64,000 nt of DNA from contig OX621251.1 in the NCBI GenBank assembly GCA_951640165.1, positions 23,646,893-23,710,892 on the forward strand, read 5' to 3'. The notes beneath the pieces are model-generated. The model was not told the DNA's origin. It saw nothing but the letters and a program-made list of their open reading frames with translations, and ran no database searches. Within the stretch, counting starts at the first letter, position 1. Each line of letters starts with the position of its first letter. The DNA is from Pseudoips prasinana (Eukaryota; Arthropoda; Insecta; Lepidoptera; Nolidae). The translations under genes and the position numbers were made by a program. Of the stretch, positions 54,916 through 64,000 are shown in pieces.

Positions 54916-55092
54916 TTTTTTTCTCTTTTTTAGTTTAGGCAGGGGGAATGCCTTCGCATGCCACCCCCGCAAAAAGTGTCTGCGGGTGGGTATGTCGGAA
55001 TTGCACCGACTAAACCTACCTGCCGTGGACTTCTCCTGGCGCCTGATGGGGGAGTCCCGAGAACGCGGGTATGCTGCTCCGGTACCCCCCTA
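54916..55092 (-). mobile_element. LINE family F insertion with 15-bp target duplication
   Basis: aacgctagttccgcc is found at 54901-54915 and 55093-55107. Between them are a T-run (reversed poly(A)) and 160 bases of family F. 5'-truncated. Confidence 0.85.
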
Positions 55093-55107
55093 AACGCTAG
55101 TTCCGCC

Positions 55108-55609
55108 TAATCTGGTGACACAAGGGTTAAAATGGTATAAAAACAGAGTATTTCATAACCAGTAGTTTGTGACATTATGAAGTTTTTTTTCTTGTGAGAG
55201 TCAGTATCTAACAAAAAGATTTTCTTACTTTTATAAATATTAAACTAGAAATAAAGCTTGGTTTTCCTACTGGTGTCGTGGCAACCCTAAACGGCGCGTA
55301 CTAGGGGTCGCACGCAAGTGCTCTCAAGATTAGAGCTCCGTGCTTTGAGGAGGTCTGAACAACAAAGTTGCTGACTATACTATTAATTGTGTACGAAGTA
55401 TGCGGAGTTAAAGTTTGTGCGGAACAAGGCCCTTAATAATGCATATTGTTTGTTTAATTGTAACGGTCTTTGTGATCAATGCCACAAGTACCAAAAATGA
55501 CACTATTACAAATAATGTAATAATATGACGACTTAAACTGGCGCGAAGTATTAGTGGTCAAGTCAAACGTAAAAACAAATGGATTAGATAAAACTACTTA
55601 ATAACAATA
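55108..55609. other. Unassigned DNA
   Basis: Nothing recognised. Confidence 0.3.
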
Positions 55610-55880
55610 ATTACAGACATTACTCACACATGGTCATCTAATCCCAAACTAAGCAGAGCGTGTAGGTACTATACACTGGTATAGGTACTATACTATACAC
55701 TGGTATACTACATATGCTACTTTTATATAGTAAATACATAATTATATAGATAAATACACTCAGACACAGGACAATCAAATTGATGTAGGTTCACAAATAT
55801 GTGTCCTTGGTGGGAATGGAACCCTCGAGCTGCGGCGTGAATGGCATGCATATATCAACACCGCCAACCGGCCAGTCAAT
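55610..55880 (-). repeat. tRNA-derived SINE, family A, diverged
   Basis: ctaagcagagcgtgtaggta at left. The head at right is gggaatggaaccctcgagctg (degraded B box), then caccgccaaccggcc. Confidence 0.65.
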
Positions 55881-56019
55881 CAATGTTGTTACTAATGTTA
55901 AATTAAATAACTATCAATATTATACATAAATTTATGTGTGTCTATCACTGTACATACATGTAATATATCCTTGTCAAAAATCCGGAACGACGGTGATCAG
56001 GTTAGAAAAATATGAGCAA

Positions 56020-56770
56020 ATCCATAAATTATGTTATTCCGTATAAGTCACTAATTGTGCCCAAAAGATAAAATAGCTATCACAATATACCGCCAACTCA
56101 TTATACCAAATATCCGGAAATACAGAATTGGATATTAAATATTCCCGGAATTTCGAGAAAGAATATTAAATACTCATTAGTGTTTGTTTATTTATTACTT
56201 AGAATCCTAATCTCATTACAAAACATATCAAAAACGACAAGATACTAGTTCATCACACATTATAGTGTTAATATATATGAACTAAATAAATAATAATGTG
56301 TGGTGACGGCATAGAATATTATCACCCCATCTCATCCCGTGGGGGGCGTAAAAATCGTCCGAGGGAATACCTACCAGAGAACTGCGATCCCGTCACCCGT
56401 CTGTCAAGCGTGGCGATTATAGTATCGCTCATTCTTTGGGGAGGCTTTTGTCCAGCAGTGGACGTTCTTTGGCTGACATAATGAAATAATAATTAATATA
56501 TAAATAGTTAGCTATTTTATAAAAGCTTATTTATACAATACTTATCTACGTAAAACCCAATGAAAATAAATAAATATGTTTAGTTTCAACGAGTTTTTGC
56601 GTTGGTATTATAAGTCAGTAATTGGGCCCAAAGTTAAATATAGCTATCACAATTAGCGCCAACTCATTGGCGAATATCAGATGTTCAATATTCCCGGATC
56701 TTCTAAATATACCAGATATAAAAGGCGTTCCTTTTAATACTGTTATTATATTTATTACTTAGAGTATTAA
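56020..56770. repeat. Old direct duplication (family L) around a family E copy
   Basis: 56025-56170 and 56610-56765 share tagctatcacaat, cgccaactcatt, atattcccgga and tatttattacttaga. Family E (gacggcatagaatattatca, ctcatcccgtggggggcgta) lies between them at 56290-56485. Confidence 0.5.
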
Positions 56771-56866
56771 GTATTTATTTACAAAGGAAAAGAAGTATAC
56801 GTAGTATATCAGTTATCTGGTTTGGGATCCGATTGCCGTGTGTGAATAATGTCCCAGGATATAACG
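56771..56866 (+). repeat. SINE A tail fragment
   Basis: tatttacaaaggaaaagaag and gccgtgtgtgaataatgtcc. Confidence 0.55.
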
Positions 56867-58080
56867 TAAATAGTAATCTTTGTCTAGACCTGTCAAACAC
56901 ACAGAATGATAGTGAGGAGTAAGTTTATAATATGATTCTTTGTATGAATAAGGTGTAGAGATTATAGTATATAATCATGCCGTTTGGGGTGTTTGAGTTG
57001 TCCTAAGGGATTCTACCAGATCAAAAATATAAAGATCCCATTACAAGACATAAATACATACATTATGAAACAGAATCAGTATGTATTCTTAACTATTGTG
57101 TAGTAACTTGTTCAAAGTCTACGAAATAAAAAGAAATTAATTATTAATATAAAAATTAAACTTACTGTATAGTACCCGTAAAAATTCTGTTCTGTTCAGT
57201 ACTACAGAAGTTAGTATAAGTTTCTGATGTCTGTCAGTTCCTATATATGTATTTGTTAAGAGAAAAAAAAAATGTTATTATGGAAATTAAGGAATAAAAA
57301 TTACTATTTCGTTAATTCAAAGCCAAATTGTAAAAACGTCGTCCATTCGATTACTATCTGCCAAGGAACGCAAATATTGCAATTTGCAATGCTGTATCAC
57401 ATTTTTTCATTTCATATCATATTCATTTCATATGTTTTGATTACTTTGACGTTTGAATTACAAAAATTTTATTATTTATCAAATATTTTCCTGAATTTGA
57501 ATTAAATGACCATATAATATTTTCAATTTTACATAATTAAAAAACCTATTACTTTCTATTGTAACTGTCAAGTTTTTTTATTGAGGTCATTAACAACACG
57601 TTAAACTTAATTATGGCTACCAGTAGAAATATCAGTTTATAGCTGCTGGTGAACTCGATCATTTCCCCTACATTCTTCCTTGTAATGTCACCTCAACAGC
57701 TGGCGGATGCCTCTGCATCATCCATCAGGTAACGGGAGACTAAAATGAGCAGCTGCTTCGAGACGTGTGTAAGTCGATGGGCCCTTGAGCAATTACCCTC
57801 TTACATACAGCACAGCAAGAGGCTGGTGGTGGCTAGAACATCTCGGTGCACGCGCACACCTCCATCGAGCCAAAGCAGTTCAAAATTAATGCGTTGTGTC
57901 ATGTATCAGTGTAAAGCCGATAGCTCACGAAATACTATCACATGTCAAAATCGAAGCTGACAGGTATTTCGACATTTGATTGCTGTCAAATTTCAAAATA
58001 CGTGTCAGCTCTGTATGAGTCCTGACATTTGACAGCAATATATAGCACTAGGAATACTGTGGCGGTTTTTGTCGCCTTTG
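56867..58080. other. Unassigned DNA
   Basis: It contains a 13-bp inverted repeat (57979-57991 with 58027-58039, attgctgtcaaat). No gene is seen. Confidence 0.3.
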
Positions 58081-58084
58081 AATA

Positions 58085-58270
58085 TATTTTAATATTTAAT
58101 TGTTTGTATGGGACAACCGGAAGGGGAAAACCTCGTAGAACATTCTCTGACCAAATCGGAGACGTTCTCAAGAAAGGCCAGGTCAGAAGTACCCTAAACC
58201 GGCGAGGCGAGGGAAATCCGCTGTCTCTGCCTACCCCTCTGGGAAAGACGTGAGTCTATGTATGTATGTA
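58085..58270 (+). mobile_element. LINE 3' fragment, family I
   Basis: The translation at 58110-58200 gives [20 protein letters not shown], a C-terminal motif of a non-LTR RT protein. After an internal gap come ctctgggaaagacgtgagtc and a (tatg)n tail. A scrap of the same end is at 12795-12862. Confidence 0.7.
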
Positions 58271-58309
58271 TTAAATAGTAATACTTTTTAATAGTGACCA
58301 AAACGGGCA

Positions 58310-58515
58310 TAAGCCCAGCACGTGTGATGCAGTTAGTAAGGTAGTTGTACCGCTCCTACATCAGCGTCCTCGTGTTTCGGGTTTCATACCCGCAAACACA
58401 ACAATTTCTGTGACCCATACATAAAGGCGTGGAGTCTGGGTATACTCCGGAAATTACATTTGTGTAAAGTCCCTGAAAATACAGGGATTTATTATCCTTG
58501 TGCGGGTGTTATCTC
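58310..58515 (+). repeat. tRNA-derived SINE, family B, diverged
   Basis: cagcacgtgtgatgcagtta at left, then cgggtttcatacccgc (degraded B box), then acaatttctgtgacccatac. Confidence 0.5.
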
Positions 58516-58799
58516 TTTTACTGACTACAAAAAGATAGACAATGTCACCCTATTTTTCCGTTGTTTGTGAACCGATTTTAATAATTGAACTTTTGTGTGA
58601 TGAGAGGATCTTTCTCTATGGTCCCTTATAAATGTTGTTCAAATCCGTTCTCAAAAAGAAAATGATATCAATTTGACAGTATGCTTTATTTTTTTTACCC
58701 TATTGCACAGTTATTTGTGAACCGATATTGACATATATTTGTTTTTTATGTTGTTTCAAACGCAAATTCAAATTTATTATATGTTTATTACAACAGTAA

Positions 58800-58920
58800 T
58801 TATCCGACTAATATTATAAATGCGAAAGTTTGTGGGAATGGTGGGATGTATGAATGTTTGTTACTCTTTTGTTAAATTTAAAAGGGTAAAACCGGGTAAA
58901 ATCTCTGCGAACGGCTAGTA
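58800..58920 (-). repeat. CR1-type LINE tail
   Basis: gactaatattataaatgcga to tctctgcgaacggctagtat. Confidence 0.5.
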
Positions 58921-60370
58921 TAAAATAATAATAAATATAAGTAATTAATTATTAAATAATGAGTCGTAATAATAGGTACGGTGAAAATCTTCTTACCGTA
59001 TTTTACTTGTCTATACTTACATTTATATTCAATACGGCCGCTCATGATCATCAGATACACAAATTATTCGGTGAACATGCTTACTGTGCCTTCACCTGAA
59101 CCATCGTCATAAATAAACTTGCTATACATCTTCAGAATTTCTATGAGAACTCTTGTGTAAGAAGACAATTTAATATAAAGTAGGGTTGACACTTGACACT
59201 TATTGATTGTACATAGCGCATCGCTTCTCATGGCACATTACATGAGACAGAAGAAAATTGTTACGTAGTGAGAAAGACAACAATATAGTCTGACGCCATG
59301 CCAGTGAGTTTTGACGTTGGAGTAAGGTTCAGTGCGGGTACACAACGATATAAAGCGATAGACACAGACAACTTATTTGAAAATAGTTTTAAGTTTATAA
59401 CTCTTAACATTTGCAATGTAAAGTTTCAAAGATAAATCTTTATTATTATTATTAAAATGTAAGTTGGTGGCGCGCATGTTTGCTTTTTAGATATACGCCT
59501 CAGATGTTACTAAGATACGTTTTTCTATTAAATGTATCCATATTTGCGAAATAATTATTATTATCTTATCTATCACGTTCGTCAGAGTTTAGCCTTACTG
59601 GTCGTCTATTTTTTAAGACGACTTTTAGATTGATTTTATAGATGCTTCTGCTTCACTGAACATTGTTTTTTCAGAATTTTCATCACTGGTAACCAATTTA
59701 TCTTATCATGATTTTAGTAGAAAAACTTTGTACCCCTTTTTATGAAAACAGTTGAAACAGTTAAAGTTCATATGGAGAAGTAGTGCAGAAAGCAATTTTT
59801 TTTATATATTAGGCATATGAAGTACATAGTTAATAAAAAATAAATATTACACACGCTAACATGGTTTTGAGACACTGATAAACTGAGAAGAGATGTCAAA
59901 AACGTGTGAAAAGCTCAGCACAGAGCCACATACTTATATTGTTTGTCTTTAATGTCTATAAACTTTGACAATAAAACATTAATGATCGAATTTCGAACAA
60001 ATGCGATCTTTAGTAATTTATTTACATGTAATCATAAACTTGATTTTTATTTGTAACCGTTTTGTCTAGTTGATTTGACAACCCTATACTTTAGCGGGCT
60101 ACGGGCCAGGGGCCTTGGTAACACTTACGTGCCTCACCGTGCCCTTATTTCTAATGGTCACTAAAATACTCCGCGCATTATAATAAGTTGTTTAGTTTTC
60201 TGTACTTGTTTTAATTGTTTCCCAATAATGGACAAATTTCTAGCCCGTTTTAAAACATCATAATATCCACCTCGAAAGCGAAAGTTATATAATAATTGCT
60301 CGTTAATTGCAAATTTGTTTTATATACATATGTATGTCTAACATAACTCCAATTGGCAATCAAAGGGCAA
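58921..60370. other. Low-copy AT-rich DNA
   Basis: No repeat or gene is recognised. The second long repeat-poor stretch of the window. Confidence 0.35.
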
Positions 60371-60376
60371 TTTGCT

Positions 60377-60640
60377 TGCTTGCTTATCGTATGGGTAGTG
60401 GTAACCCTAGTGTCAGAGTTGTTCAAGCCGCCCAGTAGGCCGTTTACATGGCTTAACGACTGTTGTCAAATGACTACAACCGGGACCGACAGTTTAACGT
60501 GCCCTCCGAAGCAGAAAGACGCTCAGAAATTAAACCACTTTAGCGGTTACCCATCTATGGACTGACTACGAGCCTAGTTCCTTAACCTCGCCGATCGCTT
60601 ACGGATCTGTGAGAGCATCTAGCTATGAGCGCCTTATTGC
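60377..60640 (-). repeat. 5S rRNA-derived SINE
   Basis: Reverse copy with gcggttacccatctatggac and ccttaacctcgccgatcgct as the 5S-like head, and gtaaccctagtgtcagagtt as its end. Confidence 0.7.
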
Positions 60641-60714
60641 CTAAGGGCAATTATTACACAAATATTGATATCATTAGAATTTTGTAAGATACGTAATATA
60701 AAAATATTCAGAAA

Positions 60715-60910
60715 CCCACATGGCAATCAATTGTAAGTGATCGCCGAGGTGATGCACCTATGCATGCGGTTAATCTATAGATGGGTGACGATCAAAGTTT
60801 AAACGTCGAGCGTCTTCAGTGGGCACGTTATGCTGACAGTACCGGTTGTTGTCGTTAGACGGCGGCTACAACAACTCTGTCACCAGGGTAACCACTGCCT
60901 ATACGATAAA
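60715..60910 (+). repeat. 5S rRNA-derived SINE, diverged
   Basis: gtgatcgccgaggtgatgca, tctatagatgggtgacga and the end ctctgtcaccagggtaacca. It faces the previous copy across about 75 bases. Confidence 0.65.
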
Positions 60911-61635
60911 GAAGAAATAGAAGAATATGGCAGCCACAACATGATTTTCTGTGAGACGAAATTTCAAAGGAAACGGAAATGGCAATGAAATAGATGGAGA
61001 AAGCTATTACATTCATAGTATTTATAACAATTAAGTATCTAAGCAAAGTATCAAATCTCAACTTCAAACGATGATTATTGATTTTGTCTAAAGTGAGATA
61101 TTAAATTTTTGACAAATATTCCTCGATTGTATGTGGCGTATGTCTGTACAGTAATAAAATGTTAATTGATAGTTATGAACAATTTTAACCGACATCAATA
61201 AATAATAATAATGTGTTGTATAACAACTGGCACATTTGTAAAACATGTAACCAAATTACAATGCCTGCCAACCGTGGATATGGTTAAAAAATTGCGTCCA
61301 TTAATTTTAATTAGTTACTGTCAACTAGAAACCATATTTTAATATAGCTTTTATGCAAATCAACTTCACACTTCGTACGAGAAAAGACAACAATTGCTTG
61401 AAATCTATTGTTATCCTGAATAATTTGTCATAGATTTGATTTTGTTGTTTTAATGCCGTGGTGTATGACGAATGTTTAATTTGACGTGCGACGTTTTCAG
61501 CTGTGACGTTTGACCTTGACATACTGTTTCGTTAGTTTACTATAGTTTGTGATGATGGCACCCGTTCTTTGATGAATCCCTGTATCGTGAGAAGGGAGTA
61601 CAATCATGCAATGCACACACACTAGGTAGGTATAC
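60911..61635. other. Low-copy DNA
   Basis: Nothing recognised. Confidence 0.3.
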
Positions 61636-61639
61636 ATTC

Positions 61640-62230
61640 TCTACCTGCCCAGAAAAAAAAAATCATGGACTTCTCAATCTATTGTAAGTAGGTATACCTC
61701 CATGTCTGTCATCGCCCTGAGATGCGGTTCGAAACTTACAGGAAATCTCTCGGGTTACATACTTTGTAGTCTTATTTCCGGTACGACTTAAGACCCTGCT
61801 TGACCCTTCTTTTTTCTTTTTTAAAAGGCAACGCCCGCACTAGGAAATCTAATCTCTGTGTCGTGGGGTACTTTACAAACATATAATAGACGGACACAAA
61901 TTACATCCGTCTGGATGACCCATAAATAGTTGTTCTGAGTGTGAGTGGGAGTTCAGAACAACTATTTATGGGTCACACAAATACTTGTCCGGTGCGAGAC
62001 TCGAACCCGAGACACGAAGCGGCGCGGCAACTATCTTAGCCGCTGCGCCACACGTGCAATCAAACACTATACACCTACCCAGAAAAAAAATCACATACTT
62101 CTTAAGTTCTCATATGTCTTGTCAGTCACCGCCCTGAGGTGAAGTTCGATACTCACAGGAGAGCACTCGGGTTACTTACTTACTTCGTAGTATTATTTCC
62201 GGTAAGACTTAACACCCCGCTCTCTTGTCC
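61640..62230. repeat. Direct repeats of about 160 bp around a SINE B
   Basis: 61645-61810 and 62070-62228 share cccagaaaaaaaa, cgccctgag, ctcgggttac and tatttccggta. The SINE lies between them. Confidence 0.65.
61840..62062 (-). repeat. tRNA-derived SINE, family B, with fold-back
   Basis: The head complement gagactcgaacccgagac is at about 61997. A hairpin lies at 61916-61938 with 61953-61975 (23-bp perfect arms, 14-base loop), larger than the hairpin that belongs to the family. Confidence 0.75.
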
Positions 62231-62274
62231 GGTGATGGGGTGAAAGAATGTAATATAGAACATAGACAAGAAAG

Positions 62275-62760
62275 TTAGCGTGGTTGGAAAATGCTTGCCT
62301 TTCACGCCACAGGTTGTGGTTTTGATTCCCACTCAGGAAAGATATTTGTGTGCATGAACTTGTCTATTTGCCTGAGGCTGGGCGTAGTTATCTATATAAG
62401 TATGTATTTACAAAAGATAAATATAAATAAATAAATAAAATAAAAAAGGTTTTTATTCACGTAGACTTTAAAAAAGCGCTTGTAAATAGTCAGAACATGT
62501 TTGTAGTAATATAGTTGTATACATTAGATATTATTAATAGTAACATAGATATTTAGGTACATCTTGTATGAAAACATTTATAAAATTTATTTTATTACAG
62601 AAATGATATTTAGCTAGCTCGTATCAAGTTATTGTCAAGAGATTAGTAGTATATGTAATATATCAGCTGTCTGGCTTCCATAGCACAAGCTCTATTTAAT
62701 TTGGGATCAGCTGGCCGTGTGTGAATAATGTCACAGGATATTATTATTGTAATGTGTCCT
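62275..62760 (+). repeat. tRNA-derived SINE, family A, split by family G
   Basis: Head gcgtggttggaaaatgcttg at left up to tatgtatttacaaaag. The right part tagtatatgtaatatatcag continues to the end caggatattattattgta. Confidence 0.75.
62432..62644 (-). mobile_element. LINE 3' tail, family G, inserted in SINE A
   Basis: It starts tttttattcacgtagacttt after an (ataa)n stretch and stops at attgtcaagagatta. Nearly identical to 30060-30255. Confidence 0.75.
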
Positions 62761-63235
62761 TAGAAGTGGGCTTCTTTATACCCTAATACTAGTTTTTGTG
62801 CCACTGTGGGGGATGAAGGACTAAATTTGTAGCCCATGAACGTGTCTAGTTTTTTGTTGCTTTATTTAAGGAGTTTTAGTCCACATGGACTACGCCACTC
62901 CGTAAAGTCAACACAATCATTACACAAAACAACAATTCAAATACATAAAGAACGTCGACGCATGCCCGCCGCTACAATTTTATACACTAGGTACTTTAGC
63001 AGATTCAGAGAGGGGATACGCTAAAACCTCCAATTTCTTTTAAGATGTTGGCAATTTGTGACACCTCATTTCTTATGTCCTCGTTCCGAACACATTCCAC
63101 CATAAAACGTGTCTAGTTCTTGTAGTTTTTCATTTAGTAATCTTCTTGTTGATTCGAGGCTTATTTATTAAACGACTACAATAAGAGGGAAGTTTTCAAA
63201 TTCGATGCGTATTTTCAGTCATATATGTACACCAA
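62761..63235. other. Low-copy DNA
   Basis: Nothing recognised. Confidence 0.3.
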
Positions 63236-63362
63236 GTACACACGGCTACACATCCAGCTATACATTCCCAGTATAAGATGATCTCGCGTTATATAGGATT
63301 TCTATACAATGACAGGTTAGCTAATATCGGAAATGTGTAGCTTGATATTTGGCCGTGTGTAC
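63236..63362. mobile_element. MITE family Q, copy 2 (127 bp)
   Basis: gtacacacggctacacatcc at left and tggccgtgtgtac at right, with agctatacattccca against aaatgtgtagctt. Same length as the copy at 40220. Confidence 0.75.
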
Positions 63363-63517
63363 CTACTCCGGCGCGGCGTTTAAGAACCGTTTTAGATTAT
63401 TATTTTTCTATTTGAATATTATTATGAGTTGTACATATTTTGATATGATCGGATAATATTGTTATTTGTAAGGAAATCAATATAAGCAGTGATGGCGGAA
63501 TAAAAACACACATGAAT

Positions 63518-63662
63518 GTACAGACGCCAGCACAGCCAGCTACCCCAATCTGTCAAATTTCTTTTAGGTATAGATTTTCAACTTTATCACAAAAGCATAA
63601 GGTTCACTTTCGATTGGGGAAATTTGACAGATTGGGGTAGCTTGATGTGCTGGGGTCTGTAC
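63518..63662. mobile_element. MITE family P, reference copy (145 bp)
   Basis: Terminal inverted repeats of about 47 bp: gtacagacgccagcacagcc and the reverse of gatgtgctggggtctgtac, both followed by the ccccaatctgtcaaattt block. No coding capacity. The superfamily is unknown. A direct TA duplication is not evident. Confidence 0.85.
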
Positions 63663-63800
63663 CTTGAAAGTATATCACTCCTTGCTCACCTTGTAGTCCA
63701 AAACAGATTATGTTATTACTACTGTCACAGAATAAAAAGTACTTCTACTGTATATAACTTTCCTTTCTTTGTTTTTTATGTTAATAATATGAAATAATGA

Positions 63801-63825
63801 ATTTTCTCTTGGTTTCAGGTAAGAA
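63801..63825 (+). promoter_or_regulatory. Candidate recursive (ratchet) splice site
   Basis: A pyrimidine-rich ttttctcttggtttcag is joined directly to gtaagaag, that is a 3' and a 5' splice site back to back at 63818|63819. This is the form of recursive splice sites in long insect introns. It would be used with the donor at 4116 if that exon exists. Confidence 0.3.
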
Positions 63826-64000
63826 GATGATTATGTTAAGTACCTACATATATATATAGCTTCTGGATGATTCGTCTATGGCATTATTTATAAACACTTC
63901 AATGTAAATATATAAGTATATTAAATTATATAATTATATCCCTGTAAACGAATAAGGTATAGACAAATAACGAATTAAAATAATAAATAAAATTGCTATG

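Noticed and set aside
2600..62060. Many tRNA-like stretches with perfect B boxes
   Set aside because: Each is the head of a SINE A, A2, B or M copy with body and tail attached. None folds as a full cloverleaf by eye, so no tRNA gene is called.

Overview
The window looks like repeat-dense, AT-rich nuclear DNA of a moth or butterfly. The evidence is the repeat set: tRNA-derived SINEs ending in (TTA)n, RTE-type LINE 3' ends ending in (GAT)n, CR1/Jockey-type LINE tails, 5S-rRNA-derived SINEs, and small fold-back DNA elements. All of these recur many times on both strands, many at 10-20% divergence. No complete host protein-coding gene is visible. This is my reading of the sequence, with no database search.

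The only large coding unit is one LTR retrotransposon at 14344-22055 on the + strand. It has the layout of an insect errantivirus (gypsy/17.6/TED-type): two LTRs of 261 and 255 bp, a flanking 4-bp AGAT duplication, a tRNA primer site, gag, pol (protease, RT, RNase H, integrase), env, a polypurine tract, and a splice donor/acceptor pair in phase for env. Gag is joined to pol by a probable -1 frameshift at AAATTTT. In this copy pol is broken once more, by a frame change near 19044-19068 between the RNase H/connection part and integrase. Gag, RT/RNase H, integrase and env are each otherwise long and open. The two LTRs differ only by two 3-bp indels, so the insertion is young.

Layout. 1-3460: LINE tails, a 5S-derived SINE and a tRNA SINE. 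3460-5370: the least repetitive stretch, with a GC-rich candidate promoter and a noncoding first exon ending in a strong splice donor at 4116. 5380-13960: SINEs, an RTE LINE copy with clear target duplications, a GC-rich fold-back element, and a 0.7-kb tandem duplication carrying a SINE. 14340-22059: the errantivirus-like element. 22060-30520: MITEs, SINEs, LINE fragments and nested insertions. 30520-36600: nested SINE/LINE, a 232-bp triplication, and another RTE insertion. 36600-48480: more of the same, including an inverted pair of RTE fragments with a recognisable RT active site and a 286-bp tandem duplication. 48480-63800: older repeats and a few low-copy stretches. 63801-63825: a pyrimidine tract followed by CAG|GTAAGA, which resembles a recursive splice site.

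If the donor at 4116 is real, most of the window would be one long first intron. The errantivirus then lies in the sense direction within it.

A recurring pattern not explained by the repeat families is a series of near-perfect hairpins (arms 12-43 bp, loops 0-28 bp). Several are visibly a repeat followed by its own reversed copy, as expected from snap-back template switching.
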